DNA from: Proteles cristata cristata
Lineage: Eukaryota > Chordata > Mammalia > Carnivora > Hyaenidae
Reading direction: 5' to 3'
DNA: 64,000 nt
Assembly (NCBI GenBank): GCA_017311185.1
Contig: JAESUZ010002684.1
Coordinates: 930,001-994,000 of the forward strand
Part shown: in pieces, positions 34,271 to 46,788 of the stretch
How positions within the stretch are numbered: the stretch's first letter is position 1
Layout: the number at the start of each line of letters is the position of its first letter
The notes under the pieces: model-generated
Databases searched by the model: none
The model's input: the letters and a program-made list of their open reading frames with translations, nothing else
Told to the model about the DNA's origin: nothing
Made by a program: the position numbers and the translations under genes

Positions 34271-36018
34271 CCACTTTGCATTTTAAATCAAAAGAAAAGG
34301 ACTATCCTTGTCCATTAGATTTGATCTTCATCTTCTCTTACATATTCTGCCCTTTTTTTTTTTCTTTTTCTTTTCAATTTTTCTCTAACATACTTTCTCC
34401 ATCCTTACACTTTGGGAAGGATGGCCCCCTAACATAGGCATTTTTGTAGGTCCATCTTGATAAGCTAATGGTAAAATCTAGGAGAATAAGAAACAGGTTT
34501 CAGTGCCTGTACATTCTCAAGTTCCCTGGTATCCACAGGATCTCAGGTGAGAGGCAAGCTTTTCCCTAGATGATGGCTCCACAAGACCTACTCCCAGTAA
34601 AGGGAAATGCCTTATTTAGAGAACAGTAGAGGACCTGTCTGCAAGCTCCTTTCCAGGATCCCTGGGGACCAAGGTTGCAGAATCCATAATCCAGGTTATC
34701 CCTGGGTCTGGGATAACCGCTACAAGCAAACACCTGAAATTTCTGTACCACGGTGTGTAAGTGATCATTTAGGTCCCATGCACAGTCCATGTGGCCTCCT
34801 ATTCAGGTCAGGTTGAAGCCAAATGAGAAAAATGTCTGGGAATTTAAAAAGCAGATGGGGAGTTGAGGGCCTGATAGTAACTGACATCACTTTTTGGGCC
34901 ACCTCACCTATGACACTGGCCCAGTGACTGAATACTCAACTGAGCAGCACAACTTGGCCATTTGGGATCTGTACGTAAGGAGTTGCGTGAAGAATGGTCA
35001 GCAAGTGTACGTGCCTGCACATTCACCTCGGACCAGTTTTCAGAGGGTTTAAGAAAATTCTTCTAATAGATAACATGAAACAGGTAATCGGAATCCCTGA
35101 AATGTTGTTCTGATGCCATAACGTCCTACCTTTTCTCTTTGCCACCTTGTGTCCTCTTTCCTGAACCATCTCTCTTCTGTCCTTCCCTAGTACGCCCCTC
35201 ATCATCCCTGTTATTTTGAGACTTCACTCCAGCTCTTCTCTCCCTGCACCTGCTATGATGCGATATTCATATTGCTGGCCCCATACCTAGAGATGATACG
35301 TGGACTTGGGCTTTTGTCTAAGTGTCTTCAGCAAGAAGCCATAACAGACTCAATTCATGGGTATGGTTACTTTGGAAGACTTGTTTGTAACACACCTTTG
35401 TGGAATTGCAGAAAGCTGGAATATACCTATTAAGAATACTTCTGGAACATTCCATGTCTTCTGGACCATAAAATTCGAGGTCACAAATGACTGCTCATTA
35501 ATAAGGCTATTCAAAGGATCTAATGCCTTTGAGGGTATCCTGGATTAATACTGGGCACAGAGAGAAACTAGACCAGGGTTTTTGCCTATTATAAACATGG
35601 CCTCACTCATCAAGTTGACATTCATATTTTTCTATTAGGTAGAGATTTTTGTTTGCTTTGTGGTCTGTGTGTCCCAATGTATCAATGCCTCCCTGTAGGT
35701 GGGAATCCTCTCTGGAATTTGTCTGTTCCTGTGGATACTGTCATGATACCCACATAAAGGGGGAAGAGTATTACCTTATGAAATTCAACCAGGTTCATTT
35801 TTAGGACTGACTGTGTCTTCTACTTATAGACATGAAGATGCTGGTGCTTATTCATCAATCAAATAAACTATTGGATGCCAGCTTTTAATTGTTTTTTCCC
35901 AGAGCAAATGAACAATAACAACAAAACAGAAGTCTGTCTCTGTGCCTTCATTTTCTTAGTGTATTAAAAGCACAGGTCTTGCATACCAATGACAGTTTTT
36001 AAGAAAATAGAAATCTTA
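34271..36018. other. Unique intronic sequence, nothing recognised
   Basis: About 1.7 kb with a T/C-rich stretch near 34350-34385 and no supportable gene. Confidence 0.4.
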
Positions 36019-36030
36019 ACTAATGGATTT

Positions 36031-36237
36031 TTTAAAATATTTACTTAGAGAGAGTGAGAGAGAGAGTGAGCACATGAACAGGGGAGAGGGAGGGAGAGAG
36101 AGAGAATCCTAAGCAGGCTTCATCCTGTCAAAGAACAGTCTGACTTAGGGCTTGAACCCATGAACTGTGAGATCATGATCAGAGCCTAAATCAAGGATCA
36201 GACACTTAACCAACTGAGCCATCCAGGTGCCCCTTTT
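36031..36237 (-). mobile_element. tRNA-derived SINE, antisense, with target duplication
   Basis: It ends CAACTGAGCCATCCAGGTGC. The flanks TAATGGATTT (36021-36030) and TAATGGGTTT (36238-36247) suggest the target duplication. Confidence 0.93.
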
Positions 36238-36247
36238 AATGGGTTTT

Positions 36248-38128
36248 AAGCTACCTTCTATAGTAACAGACAGCTATGATTCATTGTTTTTTATTTAGGA
36301 CAGTATTTTCCAGGACCTGTTGGATCTTCACATTCACCAAAAACCTGTTCATTGTAGCAACCAGATTTCAGTTGTGGTCAAACTGGCATGCTGCCCAAAA
36401 TGGGGTTAAATCATCCCTATGTGTTTTCTGATTTCTACAGAGTTGTGTTAACACACAAAAGGCTTCAGATTTTACTGTGCTTGGTAATGAATAAAATATG
36501 TGGGAAATGTGAAGGACTTATGTAAGCTCTTTTGTCTTCGTCTCACTGAAGAGCTTTAATTTTATTCTTTATAATCCTGGAGATGTCAAGTGGCTCCATG
36601 CCATCTTTCATGACTTGATACTTTGCCAGCAGAGACTGAGGACTTCAAAGTATGTTAGGAGAACATAAAAAAATAAAGGCCCAGGGCTAGTGAACTTTAA
36701 TATTATTTTTCCCAACGAAGCAGCTGTGATACACAATGCAGTGTATTTCCTTAGCATTCAAGCATAATGTGAAACCACACTGCACCAAATGTCTTCTCTA
36801 TTAAATCTATGTTCTGAATCTTCATATCAAACACCAGAGTTTTCTCCTAATATTTTGGTTGTAGTTTTATATCCCTTTTGTTTTTTTACGTGAAACCATC
36901 TCTTGGACAGATTCATAGCATTAACTTAATACCTATTTTATAATCTTTGCAATGTAAAATACGATGTTTTGACTTTTGACCTGTTGGTAGTCATTACTAT
37001 GTCTGCAGATGGAGTCCAAACTCCCTTTGGCTTCTCCAGGGTATGGGTGTGGTGGAAGACAAGGTTATAAAAGAGAAATAAACTAGTGGCTCAAATGAAA
37101 ACTTCTGGTCTGTTCTCGTGTGAGTCCATGGATGAACTGAAATCGGGAAAAACTGAAAAATAAATAGGGTCCTCTGTATCATTTAGAGGTGCTTGAATTC
37201 AAAACATAAATGATTCACAACCTTTTAAGATGGGGACAAATTATTCATGGACAGTGCTAAGTCATTACGAATATTTTTCTATGGGAATTAATTTCTTAAA
37301 TTTATTCATTGCTGTTCAGGACTAGTAGAACTTCTCATCCTTTTGAATATTTTAAGTCTGTTGGGTTTCCTCATCAAATTTCTCCTTAACACAGTAGAAG
37401 GGTGATGAACGTAGATGTGTGAAATCTTTGTTTTTAATATCCAAGACAAAATTCATATTTTTATAGTTTTCATTTTGACTGTGTATCCAGTTTTCTTTGT
37501 TATTGAATTTGTGCTGATTAGGCCAATACTTCGCTGTCCCTCGTATGACAAAAGGTACATTGATAGAATTAATCTCTAAGGTGAGAGATAGACTAGATGT
37601 CCAGGGAGCCAGTTACCAATAGTTGGCAAAGAAAGAGATGGGATCTATGATTTTAGAAGTGTAACAAGGACTCCAACAAAGCTGTCTTGTTCTAAGTTGC
37701 TTTGTTTTGAATCGACTTTGTTTTCTCTTCAATAATAAATTTTGGGCGGTCGATGGTAGTTACAATATCATGGTAAGGTTCTCTGAGGAATCTCGGGGAT
37801 TATTCAGTTAGCCTGGGGTTCTTACTCTTTTTTTTTTTTTTTTTTTTAATGCCAGAGACCTTTGTGGAGTCTCCCATCTAGGGACCTCATTTCAAATATT
37901 TTGAAGTGCATAAAACGGACTAGATTACCACGGAAACCAATTATATCAAAACTCAATAAATTGTAAAAGTTGTGACTCACTAACACATGGGTATTTTTAC
38001 CACATTGAATAAGATCTAACACCATGTCTAAGGAGTACCAGGAGTTTGAAGGAGGGAGTGTAAACAATGTTGAAAGGTATCTAGAGCTAAATACCCTAAT
38101 AAAATGTGGAGTTTTTCTGGAAATAGCT
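36248..38128. other. Unique intronic sequence with a T run
   Basis: About 1.9 kb with no supportable gene. A run of about 19 T at 37830-37848 may be the tail of an unrecognised antisense retroposon. Confidence 0.4.
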
Positions 38129-38140
38129 TTTTAGGTTTAT

Positions 38141-38190
<50 letters not shown>

Positions 38191-38317
38191 TCCCAAGCAG
38201 GCTCCACAGTGTCAGTGCAGAGCCTAATGCAGGGCTTGACCTCATAAACCAGGAGATCGTGGCCTGAGCTGAAACCAAGAGTCAGATGCTTAACTGACTG
38301 ATCCACCCAAATCCCCC
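38129..38317 (-). mobile_element. tRNA-derived SINE with (GA)n tract, antisense
   Basis: The tail side has a GAGA repeat of about 45 bp (38145-38190), then CCCAAGCAGGCTCCACAGTG, and it ends TGACTGATCCACCCAAATCC. The GA tract is the expanded CT block of the SINE. Confidence 0.93.
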
Positions 38318-39061
38318 TCAAAACATGGTTTCTATTGGTGACAATGTCTTAAATACTGTTAAACATGGTTTGTTGCTATGGAAAAGCCCCATTTCAATTA
38401 GAATTTAGTAAAACTAAAAACACGGAGATTTTATCCAAGTTCTCAGACCCCTGAATTCTATTTGGTTAAGAACCTTTGAATTAGACCATGAAGTTTGAAT
38501 TCAAGAATGACCTATGAAGGTTCTAACTCAGATTAACTGAGAGAAGACCCCAGTTTGTACAACAGCTGGATACACAGCGCTAGGAATCAGAGATTTGATC
38601 CCAGAGAAATGAGTATGAATGTCTCAGCCCAGGGCTATTGTATCAGAGTAATAGTCAAGGAAGATGATCAATCGTCTCAGCTGTATGCTTTCGTGGCAGA
38701 GAATCCAGGGAAGGAACCGTGTCCATTGTGAACAGCCTAAGGTAGAGGTTTAGTTAAGGGACGAATTTGATGTGTTTTGTGTGCTATTATTAGACGTATT
38801 TGTAGCCATCAGTAGCGTGATGCACAGATGATTTGGCTGTCCTTAGTTCTGTTGAGATGGATGGATGGTGATTTTGGAAGGAAAATGAGGTCACATGTGA
38901 GGACTCCCCTAAAGAGAACAAGAGAGTAGTTACTCAAGAAAAAGTGGGGGGCCAAAGCCTCTCTGAGTCCTAAACATTCTTGTAAGGAGTAATAAAATAC
39001 TACGAATGCCATTGGTAGCCAGTCTTCTAATTGAGCAATTACTACATGCCTGTGTTAAATC
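38318..39061. other. Unique intronic sequence, nothing recognised
   Basis: About 740 bp without a recognisable feature. Confidence 0.4.
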
Positions 39062-39430
39062 CCCATGTTGCTGGGAGCTTTACTGGGATATAATTCACAG
39101 CTCATACAACTTACCACTTTAAGGTATTCAATTCGATGCATTCTGGAATATTCCAGGTTATGCATCCAAAACCACAGTCCAGTTTAGATCATTTCATGAC
39201 CCCCAGGAGAAACCCTGTACCCTGAACCGTCACACCCCAACCCCTCCATCCCTCCAGGCCCTGGGCAATTATGAATGTACTTGCTGTCTGTCGAGATCTG
39301 CCCGTTCTGATGGTGGCGCATAAATGGAATCCTCCAGTCCCTGGTCTTGGAGACTGGTTTCAGTTTGTGCTCAGGCGTCAGCCCTGCCTCCAGCGGTACT
39401 CCCCTTCATATATGGCTGTGTCACCTGTCC
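39062..39430 (-). mobile_element. Ancient L1M 3' UTR, antisense
   Basis: TACTGGGATATAATTCACAG, then TTAAGGTATTCAATTCGATG, CCCCAGGAGAAACCCTGTAC, CCTGGGCAATTATGAATGTA and GCATAAATGGAATCCTCCAG match, in order, the antisense L1M 3' UTR (TTGAGATATAATTCACA...AAAGAAACCCCGTACCC...ATAAATGGAATCAT). Diverged; the right boundary is unclear. Confidence 0.65.
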
Positions 39431-39980
39431 CCTTGTTTAATCATTTACCAATTATGTCCTCTGTGTGTGTTCGGGCACTCTACTATTTGCCCTGATGGCA
39501 CAGGAGAGGAGTGTCTGCTGTTTTCTTCCACCCTCTGATTCTCTTTAACTGCTTCCTTGAATCCACCTTCCTTTGTTCCTGTGGTACAGGAAGGTGAACC
39601 CTATCCCCTTTGTGGGGGCAGTCGCTTTCAAACCAAAGCCTCTCCCTTCTCACCTGCCCCAGGCCATTTGTACAACAGCTTCCCGAGAGAAAATGCATTC
39701 AAATATTCTTTTTTCATTTTCTTGTGGATGTTTAGAGTTAGTATGCAGGGTGGATGGTTGTTCCTTTGCTTTTTCTGCCCACCCCCCCACTGCTTTTTAG
39801 AAAGGTAAAGATAGGTAAGTACTCACCATAGCCTCTGGAGAATCCTGGCCTTCTGTAACGGAAACAATACATATATTACATCAAGTGTAAAGTTTAAGCT
39901 GTCAAATAAAACTTTTCCTTTTGAAATGTGAACCCCTGGGTAAAACAAAGTACACAAATACTTTCAGTAAGTGGAGTGGG
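39431..39980. other. Unique intronic sequence, nothing recognised
   Basis: About 550 bp without a recognisable feature. Confidence 0.35.
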
Positions 39981-39992
39981 AGGTTGACACTT

Positions 39993-40190
39993 TTTCTTTT
40001 GAGAGAAAGAGATGGTGGGGAGGGGCAGAAAGATTGGCGGAGAGTGGGATGTGGGGGTAAGAATCTCAAGCAGACTCCATGCTGTCAGTGCAGAGCCTGG
40101 TGTGAGCTTCATTGCACGAACCGTGAGATCGTGGCCTGAGCCAGAGTCAAGAGTCAGATGTCAACTGACAGAGCCACCAAGGTGTCCCAG
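39993..40190 (-). mobile_element. tRNA-derived SINE, antisense, old
   Basis: It ends ACTGACAGAGCCACCAAGGT. The flanks AGGTTGACACTT (39981-39992) and AGATGGACACTT (40191-40202) look like a target duplication. It is more diverged than most copies here. Confidence 0.9.
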
Positions 40191-40202
40191 AGATGGACAC
40201 TT

Positions 40203-41619
40203 GGAATTTTTGTGTTTCCTGTGGACTATAGAGGCAGTAGAATAAAAATGAAATCTTAAGCCTTTCCATATGCATCATTACAGTTGTGAACTTTCCCACT
40301 CTTATTTCGATCTGCTCACCAGTGACCACCTAATCTCCCACTACTTAAAACCTATGAGCTGAGGGTTTGCTGATAGGTGTAGAAAGCTTCCTCACACCCC
40401 GGGTTTTCACAGAAATCTCACACATGAATGCGAGGATGCAGCTGGCGAGGATCCCCATTGCACTGAGGCAGACTGAGTCCACAGCAGCGAGAGCCAGGAG
40501 GACAGCTTAGAACTTGTGAACTCAAAACCTTGAGCCTCAGGACAGCCTTCACAAAGCCAGACAAAGGTATCACACGGGCTCAGAAAAAGATGTCCTCTTT
40601 GCCTGGAGCCCCATTCACTCATGCATTCGCTTGTTACAAGAGACCACTTTTCTAGCCTTTCAGGGGAAATTGGATGAGGTACTCTTTTGAGGGGTTAAAG
40701 GCTGATACCCTCCCATCAAATATCTGCAAATTCTAGAGTCCTCAGTTTCTTACAGTTGTGTGATTTACGTGATTCTGCCAGGACCTCCTTCTTCAACTCC
40801 AGCCCTTGCTTGGCTTATTTTGACTCTCCCAAGCACTCACCCTTCCTCAGAGGCTCTCCCTCTCCCATACCCTGTGCATCAGAAATCTGTGAAGCAGGCT
40901 AATTTGGGGAGAAAGGTAGGACATTAATTCAAATTCAAACAAAGGATGGAACGCTCTACGTTAGCCCTCCCTTTTCCTAGACCCTGAAGCTTTCCTACGG
41001 GCTGTTTCCTGGCCATTTCCAGCATCTTGCCTATTTCCTTTCCATTCTCTCCTCCCTCCATTGTCTCCTGTTTTCCTCTGTTCTTCCCTGATCCTAAATG
41101 TGAGGAACCCACCTTGGAGTTCACTCTCCTTAAAACTGTCTTTTTTTTTTTTTTTTTTTTTAAATATGTGTGTAAAGGAAATTGTAAGGATGACTCCATC
41201 TATATCTTCATCTTGCCATAAGTATTGACTAATTATCCTACCCCCATAAACTAGGATACGGTTATCCCAGATCTATAGTGAAGTAAATCAAGACAGGGAC
41301 AATTCGTTGAAGACCGCGAGGCCAGTGAGAACTACAGCTAAGGCCCAGCATTCTCCAGCGTGTCTGGAAAAAAGCTACCATTCCAACAGCAGTAAGATCT
41401 TCTTAGAAGTCTTGCTTCAAATGTTCCGTTCTTCTATTTGAGGTGACATCTGCTGGGGAAAATCATCTAGTAAATAGCCTTGAGGCTTCATTCAGTCCTG
41501 TGTCCATGTGGTTTGCTTCAGTACTGCACCCTGGTGTTAAGCTTTCTTGAGCTTGCGATTTACATCTGGTGGAGGTGAAATAAGGAATAGCGGAAGTCAA
41601 AAGGTTCTCCTTAAATGTA
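40203..41619. other. Unique intronic sequence with a T20 run
   Basis: About 1.4 kb with no supportable gene. A run of about 20 T ends near 41161. The segment before it (41030-41110) is pyrimidine-rich. Confidence 0.4.
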
Positions 41620-41657
41620 GAGTGGTGTGTGTGTGTGTGCGCGCGCGTGCGCGCACA
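41620..41657. repeat. (GT)n(CG)n alternating purine-pyrimidine tract
   Basis: GTGGTGTGTGTGTGTGTGCG continues into CGCGCGTGCGCGCACA. The strict alternation, with a CG-rich half, is the classic Z-DNA-prone pattern. CpGs this dense are rare elsewhere in the intron. Confidence 0.95.
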
Positions 41658-42232
41658 GACTATGAGATTTTTCTCAGCCTGGGCACGGCTCCCGTTTGCG
41701 GCCAAATAACCCTTTGTTGTGGGACTGTCCTGGATACTGGCAGAGGTTTCCCAGTATTCCTCATTTGTGCCAACGAGACTAGGGTGAGAAACTCCAGCCC
41801 CCACGTTGTGACGACCAAAAATATTCCCAGAGTAGGACAGTGTTCCCTGGGGATAGAATCTCCCCCAGTTGAGAACCTCTGTGTTACATTCTCCCAGGCT
41901 GACTCTTAAAACAAAGGCATGATTCTTGCCCACCAGTCTGACGTGTGCCTGTCTTAGAGAAGGTACGGAATTGGCCATTCATGGTTTTGGCTAATTGAAG
42001 GTGCTTATGAACTTGAGAAATGATAAAACAAGAATGCATTACATCGCTGGAATTAGTTTAATAAACTTGACTTAATTAAGACAAATTATCTGTTCAACTC
42101 TCATTGACTCAGGGAATCATCCGTCTGCTCCCCTGTCCTACAAATGCCTCTCTCTCCTCCATTCCTGGCTTTTCTCATCACTGGAAATGAAATTAGTCCA
42201 CGGGCATTCATCTAGTGTTTTTTGTTTATTTT
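41658..42232. other. Unique intronic sequence, nothing recognised
   Basis: About 575 bp. A minus-strand open frame overlaps it (41463-41978, 171 codons), but it has no recognisable domain. Confidence 0.4.
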
Positions 42233-42284
42233 AAAGTGGTAGGATTTTATTGTTTATTTTAATTTTTTAAAATTTTTAATTAAA

Positions 42285-42466
42285 AAATGTAATGTTTGTT
42301 TTTCTGAGAGAAAGAGACTGAATGAGCAGGGGAGGGGCAGAGAGAGATGGAGACACAATCCTGGTACAGAGCCTGATGCATGGCTCAAAGTCATAAACTG
42401 TGAAATCATGACCTGAGCTACCATCGAGAGTCAGATGCTTAACCAGCTGAACCATCCAGATGCCCC
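42285..42466 (-). mobile_element. tRNA-derived SINE nested in the tail of another SINE
   Basis: Antisense copy ending AGCTGAACCATCCAGATGCC. It sits within the A/T tail sequence of the next SINE. Confidence 0.92.
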
Positions 42467-42486
42467 TATAATTACTTTATTTAAAA

Positions 42487-42688
42487 TTTTTTTAATGTTT
42501 ATTTTTAAGAGAGAGGGAGATAGTGGGGAGGGGCAGAGAGAGAGAGAGGGAGACACAGAAGCAGAAGCAGGCTCCAGGCTCTGAACTGTCAGCACAGACC
42601 CCAGGGTGTGGCTTGAACTCTCAAATGATGAGATCATGACCCGGGCTGAAGTCAGACACTCAACCAACTGAGCCACCCAGGTGCCCCA
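42487..42688 (-). mobile_element. tRNA-derived SINE, antisense, host of the nested SINE
   Basis: It ends CAACTGAGCCACCCAGGTGC. Its target duplication lies outside both SINEs: AAAGTGGTAGGATT at 42233-42246 and AGAGTGCTAGGATT at 42688-42701. The tail T-rich sequence (42247-42284 and 42467-42486) is therefore split by the SINE at 42285-42466. Confidence 0.92.
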
Positions 42689-42701
42689 GAGTGCTAGGAT
42701 T

Positions 42702-43433
42702 GTAAACCACAAGGTGTATGAAGATGATAGAATTATGATGATTGGGAAGTCCTCCCAGAATCCTGTTCATAATGGATAAACGGTTGATGCATCTGTGGTA
42801 GTTGCAGTATGTTTTCTCCTCCAGTATCTCCGAGTGCAGAATGCTGCAATGTGTGCCATTCATTCCAGATTTCCACTTGTACCTTGAGGATTCTCTAGGT
42901 ACAAATCAGTTAAATTTCTAGTTTCTGCATCTAGGTTTCCTTCATCAAGATGTGCATGTCCCCTAGAACCTCAGTTAGAAACAAACACACTTGATGCTCA
43001 GATATCTAAATGTGCATGTGCAGGTTTTATTTCTTGTTCTCTTGTGTTCATTTGTTCCTTCCTCTCTCTGTCTCCATAAGTCAGATTTTTAGTCTGGGCA
43101 TCTCATTAATGTTTTTTATTCTCTTATTACCAAGAGTAACTATGATGATTGTATTTCATATTGAGATACATACTGATCTGTTGTAATTCAGTGCAATGAA
43201 AAATTGTGTCAAGTCATGACCAGAGAGGAAATCAGATTTGCCTAATTAAAGGAGAAACAAAGCTCTGGTATCCTGTATCTTCAACTAGCCTCTTAAACCT
43301 CAGATTCTGTTTCATTCCATTTGGATAACTAGTGTTTTTGTGCTCCCTGTAACAATTATAGCTATGATGATATCAAAGAAAAGTGATTTCTTTTGAGTAG
43401 GAAGCTTGCTTCTAACTAAAGTCCGGATAGATT
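42702..43433. other. Unique intronic sequence, nothing recognised
   Basis: About 730 bp without a recognisable feature. Confidence 0.4.
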
Positions 43434-43640
43434 GGGGCACCTGGGTGGCTCATTCGGGTAAACTTAAGACTCTTGGTTTCGACTCAGGACCTGATCTCAC
43501 AGCTTGTGGGTTCAAGCCCCATGTCGGGCTCTGCACTGACAACATGGAGCCTACTTTGGATTCTCTCTCCCTCTCTCTCTCTGCCCCTCTACCTGCTTGT
43601 GCTCTCACTCTCTCTCAAAAATAAACATAGAAAAAGAGAA
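43434..43640 (+). mobile_element. tRNA-derived SINE, sense
   Basis: GGGGCACCTGGGTGGCTCAT, then GGGTTCAAGCCCCATGTCGG, a CT block, and the tail CAAAAATAAACATAGAAAAA. No clear target duplication was found. Confidence 0.94.
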
Positions 43641-44267
43641 CCTGATGGCCTGATGTTTAAAGAAACTAGAACACAAATAGTTGAGGGGGAAAAAAACCCT
43701 TTTCATTCCCCAAGAGAAAACCAATCTGCAAAATACCTAACCTAGAAGTGGGTGAGGGGAGCTTTGGAAGAAATCTGTAATACTAGAACAGGAAAGTTTC
43801 TCAGAGAGTTCCATTCAAGGGCCAGAGAATGATTTCCAATCAAGATTAGCACTTCATCTAAGGAGCAAACCTGTAGATCCAGGGAAATGATGGCCATTTG
43901 GATTTGAGAGCAGTCTTGAACAGAAAACTGATAAGGTGCTGACATCGTGCCATTTCTTAATTCAAGAACAAACTCACATCTCCTAGTGAGGCTGTCTTTT
44001 TTCTTCTTAAACTGGCTTCCAAAAAACATACCTAAATGCAATACAGGTTTCAAGGGGGATATCAAAGAATAGAGTCTGTCTCTGGTAACCAGGTGGTTTT
44101 TCCCTCTAGCCCACAGTAGTCTTGGCAATCTTTATTTTCTTTCCCAGATGAACCTCCCCCCCCCCCAATTCTGAAACAACCCTGCAAGTCAAGTTCGAGA
44201 AAATAGTATCCCAAATCCATTTGAAAGCAGAAAATAGGGGCTAAAAATTCTCATCCTAAAAATAATA
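43641..44267. other. Unique intronic sequence with a C13 run
   Basis: No gene was recognised. CTCCCCCCCCCCCCAATT at about 44154 is a C homopolymer prone to sequencing and length errors. Confidence 0.4.
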
Positions 44268-44412
44268 TTTCTTTCCTCTGTGAGATGAGGGATGTTAACC
44301 AAGCTTATTGTGGTAATCATCTGGCAGTGTATGTTAGTAAAGTCCTTATGCTGTACACCTGAAACTTCTATAGTGCTATAGGTCAATTACATCTTCATAA
44401 AACTGGAAGAAG
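44268..44412 (+). mobile_element. L1MA/MB-type 3' end, sense
   Basis: GGGATGTTAACCAAGCTTAT, TGTGGTAATCATCTGGCAGT, ATGCTGTACACCTGAAACTT and GGTCAATTACATCTTCATAA follow the last 150 bases of older L1 3' UTRs (GATGTTAACTAGACTTA...TTGTACACCTGAAAC...CAATTATATCTCAATAAA). It ends near ATAAAACTGGAAG. Confidence 0.7.
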
Positions 44413-44963
44413 GAGAGGGAAGGAGGAAGGAGGAGAGAGAAGGATCCATAGAACCTTCCCTCCTAGAGGAAACAGACCCATGCTGGTGGCCACACAGTTC
44501 AGCCATCACGTGTTGAATTGTTCTTGTTGAAACTAGCAACTCCAGAAACCCACCTGAGAGAATTCTTAATGTAAAAGCTGTGGTCTCGAGCCTACAAAAT
44601 CTGGGGTGGTCCAACAGATCAGAGGAGGAAAGTGATGGAGGAGGTCTTGTCCAGATGGGACCTTTTGGAATAACACCTGCCTGTCTTTGATGGCCAATTG
44701 AGTTGTCATAAATGTCCCAACCAAGGTTATTGGAATTAAGCATGGAATGTTCATAATTAGGTTACTGCCAGCCATTCTATTTCAGCCTACAATTAGTAAA
44801 TCACTAAGCTCATTTGCCTTATCGTGAAAGTTCTTAGGGCACAAAACCACAAGTTAATGAAAAACCCATGAAGGTAATCAGAGCCAGGCAATTCTGTACC
44901 TCCTTGTAAACTTGATTTCTTGGATTTGTAGCACCTAGCTAATTCTTATACAATATAGACCAG
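44413..44963. other. Unique intronic sequence, nothing recognised
   Basis: About 550 bp. It begins with a short purine-rich stretch (GAAGAAGGAGAGGGAAGGAG). Confidence 0.35.
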
Positions 44964-44975
44964 AGTATAGATACT

Positions 44976-45153
44976 TTATTTTTTTAATGTATGTTTATTT
45001 ATTTGGAGAGAGTGAGAGAGATGGAATCCCAAGCAGGCTCCACACTGTCTGTCCAGAGCCTGATGTGGAGCTTGATCTCATGAACCATAAGAACATGACA
45101 TGAGCCAAAATTGAGTTGGATCCTTAACCAACTGAGCCACCTAGGTGCCCCCA
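44976..45153 (-). mobile_element. tRNA-derived SINE, antisense, with target duplication
   Basis: It ends CAACTGAGCCACCTAGGTGC. The flanks AGTATAGATAC at 44964-44974 and 45156-45166 are a perfect 11-bp duplication. It lacks most of the CT block. Confidence 0.95.
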
Positions 45154-46782
45154 AAAGTATAGATACCTCATAATGGGTCTTTTGACACTTGGCATCTCCC
45201 AAGAGGGGCACATGGACTGTGATGCCAGAAAGCAGAAGGAGGGAACTAATGGATGCTCAGGGTGGTCCACAGTAGGGACTCAGCCCAGCCCATCATAAAT
45301 TGGCACATGGTCCCTGAGGTAGAATGTAGTTTTTATTCTAGATACTGTGATAAAGCTTTCAATTGTTCATAGTCCTGGCTGAGGTCGTAAGAGTGGAATA
45401 AAACTATAACCCTTAAATCTTAGCCAACTGTTGCAACATCTCTTCAGTAAACAACATTCACAAGGGAGCAAAGCCAAATAAAAATGATTTGGATGTTTCT
45501 TTGTTGTGGTGGAGATAGTGCATAGTAAAAGTAATGCCAATATGATACCATATTTCTTAAGAGCCAAAGTGAATACTAAGAACAAAAGCAGAGTATACAG
45601 ATGGACTGCATTTTATATCATCATTAGTTTCCCTAAACAACAGTCCTATTGACCTCTAGTCACTGAGTCCACTTAGAGAACATAATGGAAAAATCTAGAA
45701 CTTGACTAGGATGTTCTGAAAATGTCTTTCTGCCCCTTTTGGGGGGAAAATCTTTGATTTGGAATCTAACGTAGTTGAAAATTAAAGTATTAAAGCGTCA
45801 TGAATAAATGCTAATTAATCTCTGCTATTTCTTTAAAAGAAATAGAAATTACATTAATCAGTGCTGACCTGAAGTGAATTCCTCAGAATACACTCCTGAA
45901 GTTAATAGCAAATCATAATTATATAAAACCTCAAAGTTGGGCTATTTTGAAGTTGATGTAAGCCTCTGGCAAAAGCATGCTATATTTTGAGCCTAATATT
46001 TGTTGTAGCCCACATTGTTCCCCTCGGCACCCATAACCACACATAGGCCTGCCTATGTTTCATGCAAGGGAGGTCAATTTAAGCCAAACCTTATAGGGAG
46101 GCATAGAATGGAAAAAAGAGGTGGGAGTAGGGGAGTGGCTTTAGGATGGTCCTGATATTTGCAAGGACATTGATTAGGTGGGAACAAGGGCCTCAGGTAT
46201 ACTTAGTAATCTTGTGATGGTCTTCTTCTTCATCTTCTTAAGTGAGCCACATATTCTGTTCTTAGAAATCCATTTGTAAGTGTGTAATGACTTCTAATTT
46301 GGCTTCAAGATTGCTGTGTGGCATAGTGAGTGAACTTAACTGAACTCACAGTTCATACCAATAATTTACATTACTGGACTCCTGGAAATCTGTACACTTC
46401 CGAATGTCTCTGAAAGAACTCTAATTAATACCATGTGTATACATTCCTACCATTTTTTTTTTTTTTAGCTCCCGGTAGATCCCGCCTCCCTGGATTACTT
46501 CCTTCTTCCACACAGCAGGGGTAAAGAAGGAAAAGTGATCATACAGTGACTGAGGAACATTTTACAAACACTTTGTTTCTGTTTACCTTTTAGAGATATC
46601 TGTTTATTTAAAAAAAATGTTTTTTGGACAATTCTCTATCTTCTGTGATCAGATTCCTCAGTTCCATGGCTACTGTGAATATACTGAATCTGTAGTATTT
46701 AACCTGGAAAAGGTGTTTTACATCCAAATTTCTATTTCTCAAATGTAATCTGTTCCAGTAAATCTCTTCCTAAATTTTTTTG
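45154..46782. other. Unique intronic sequence, nothing recognised
   Basis: About 1.6 kb without a supportable gene or young repeat, apart from a T run at 46452-46466. Confidence 0.4.
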
Positions 46783-46788
46783 CTACTA

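Noticed and set aside
41463..41978. The longest open frame in the window (171 codons, minus strand)
   Set aside because: It overlaps the CA/CG repeat, shows no domain, no codon pattern and no splice context. It is an expected chance frame in 64 kb.
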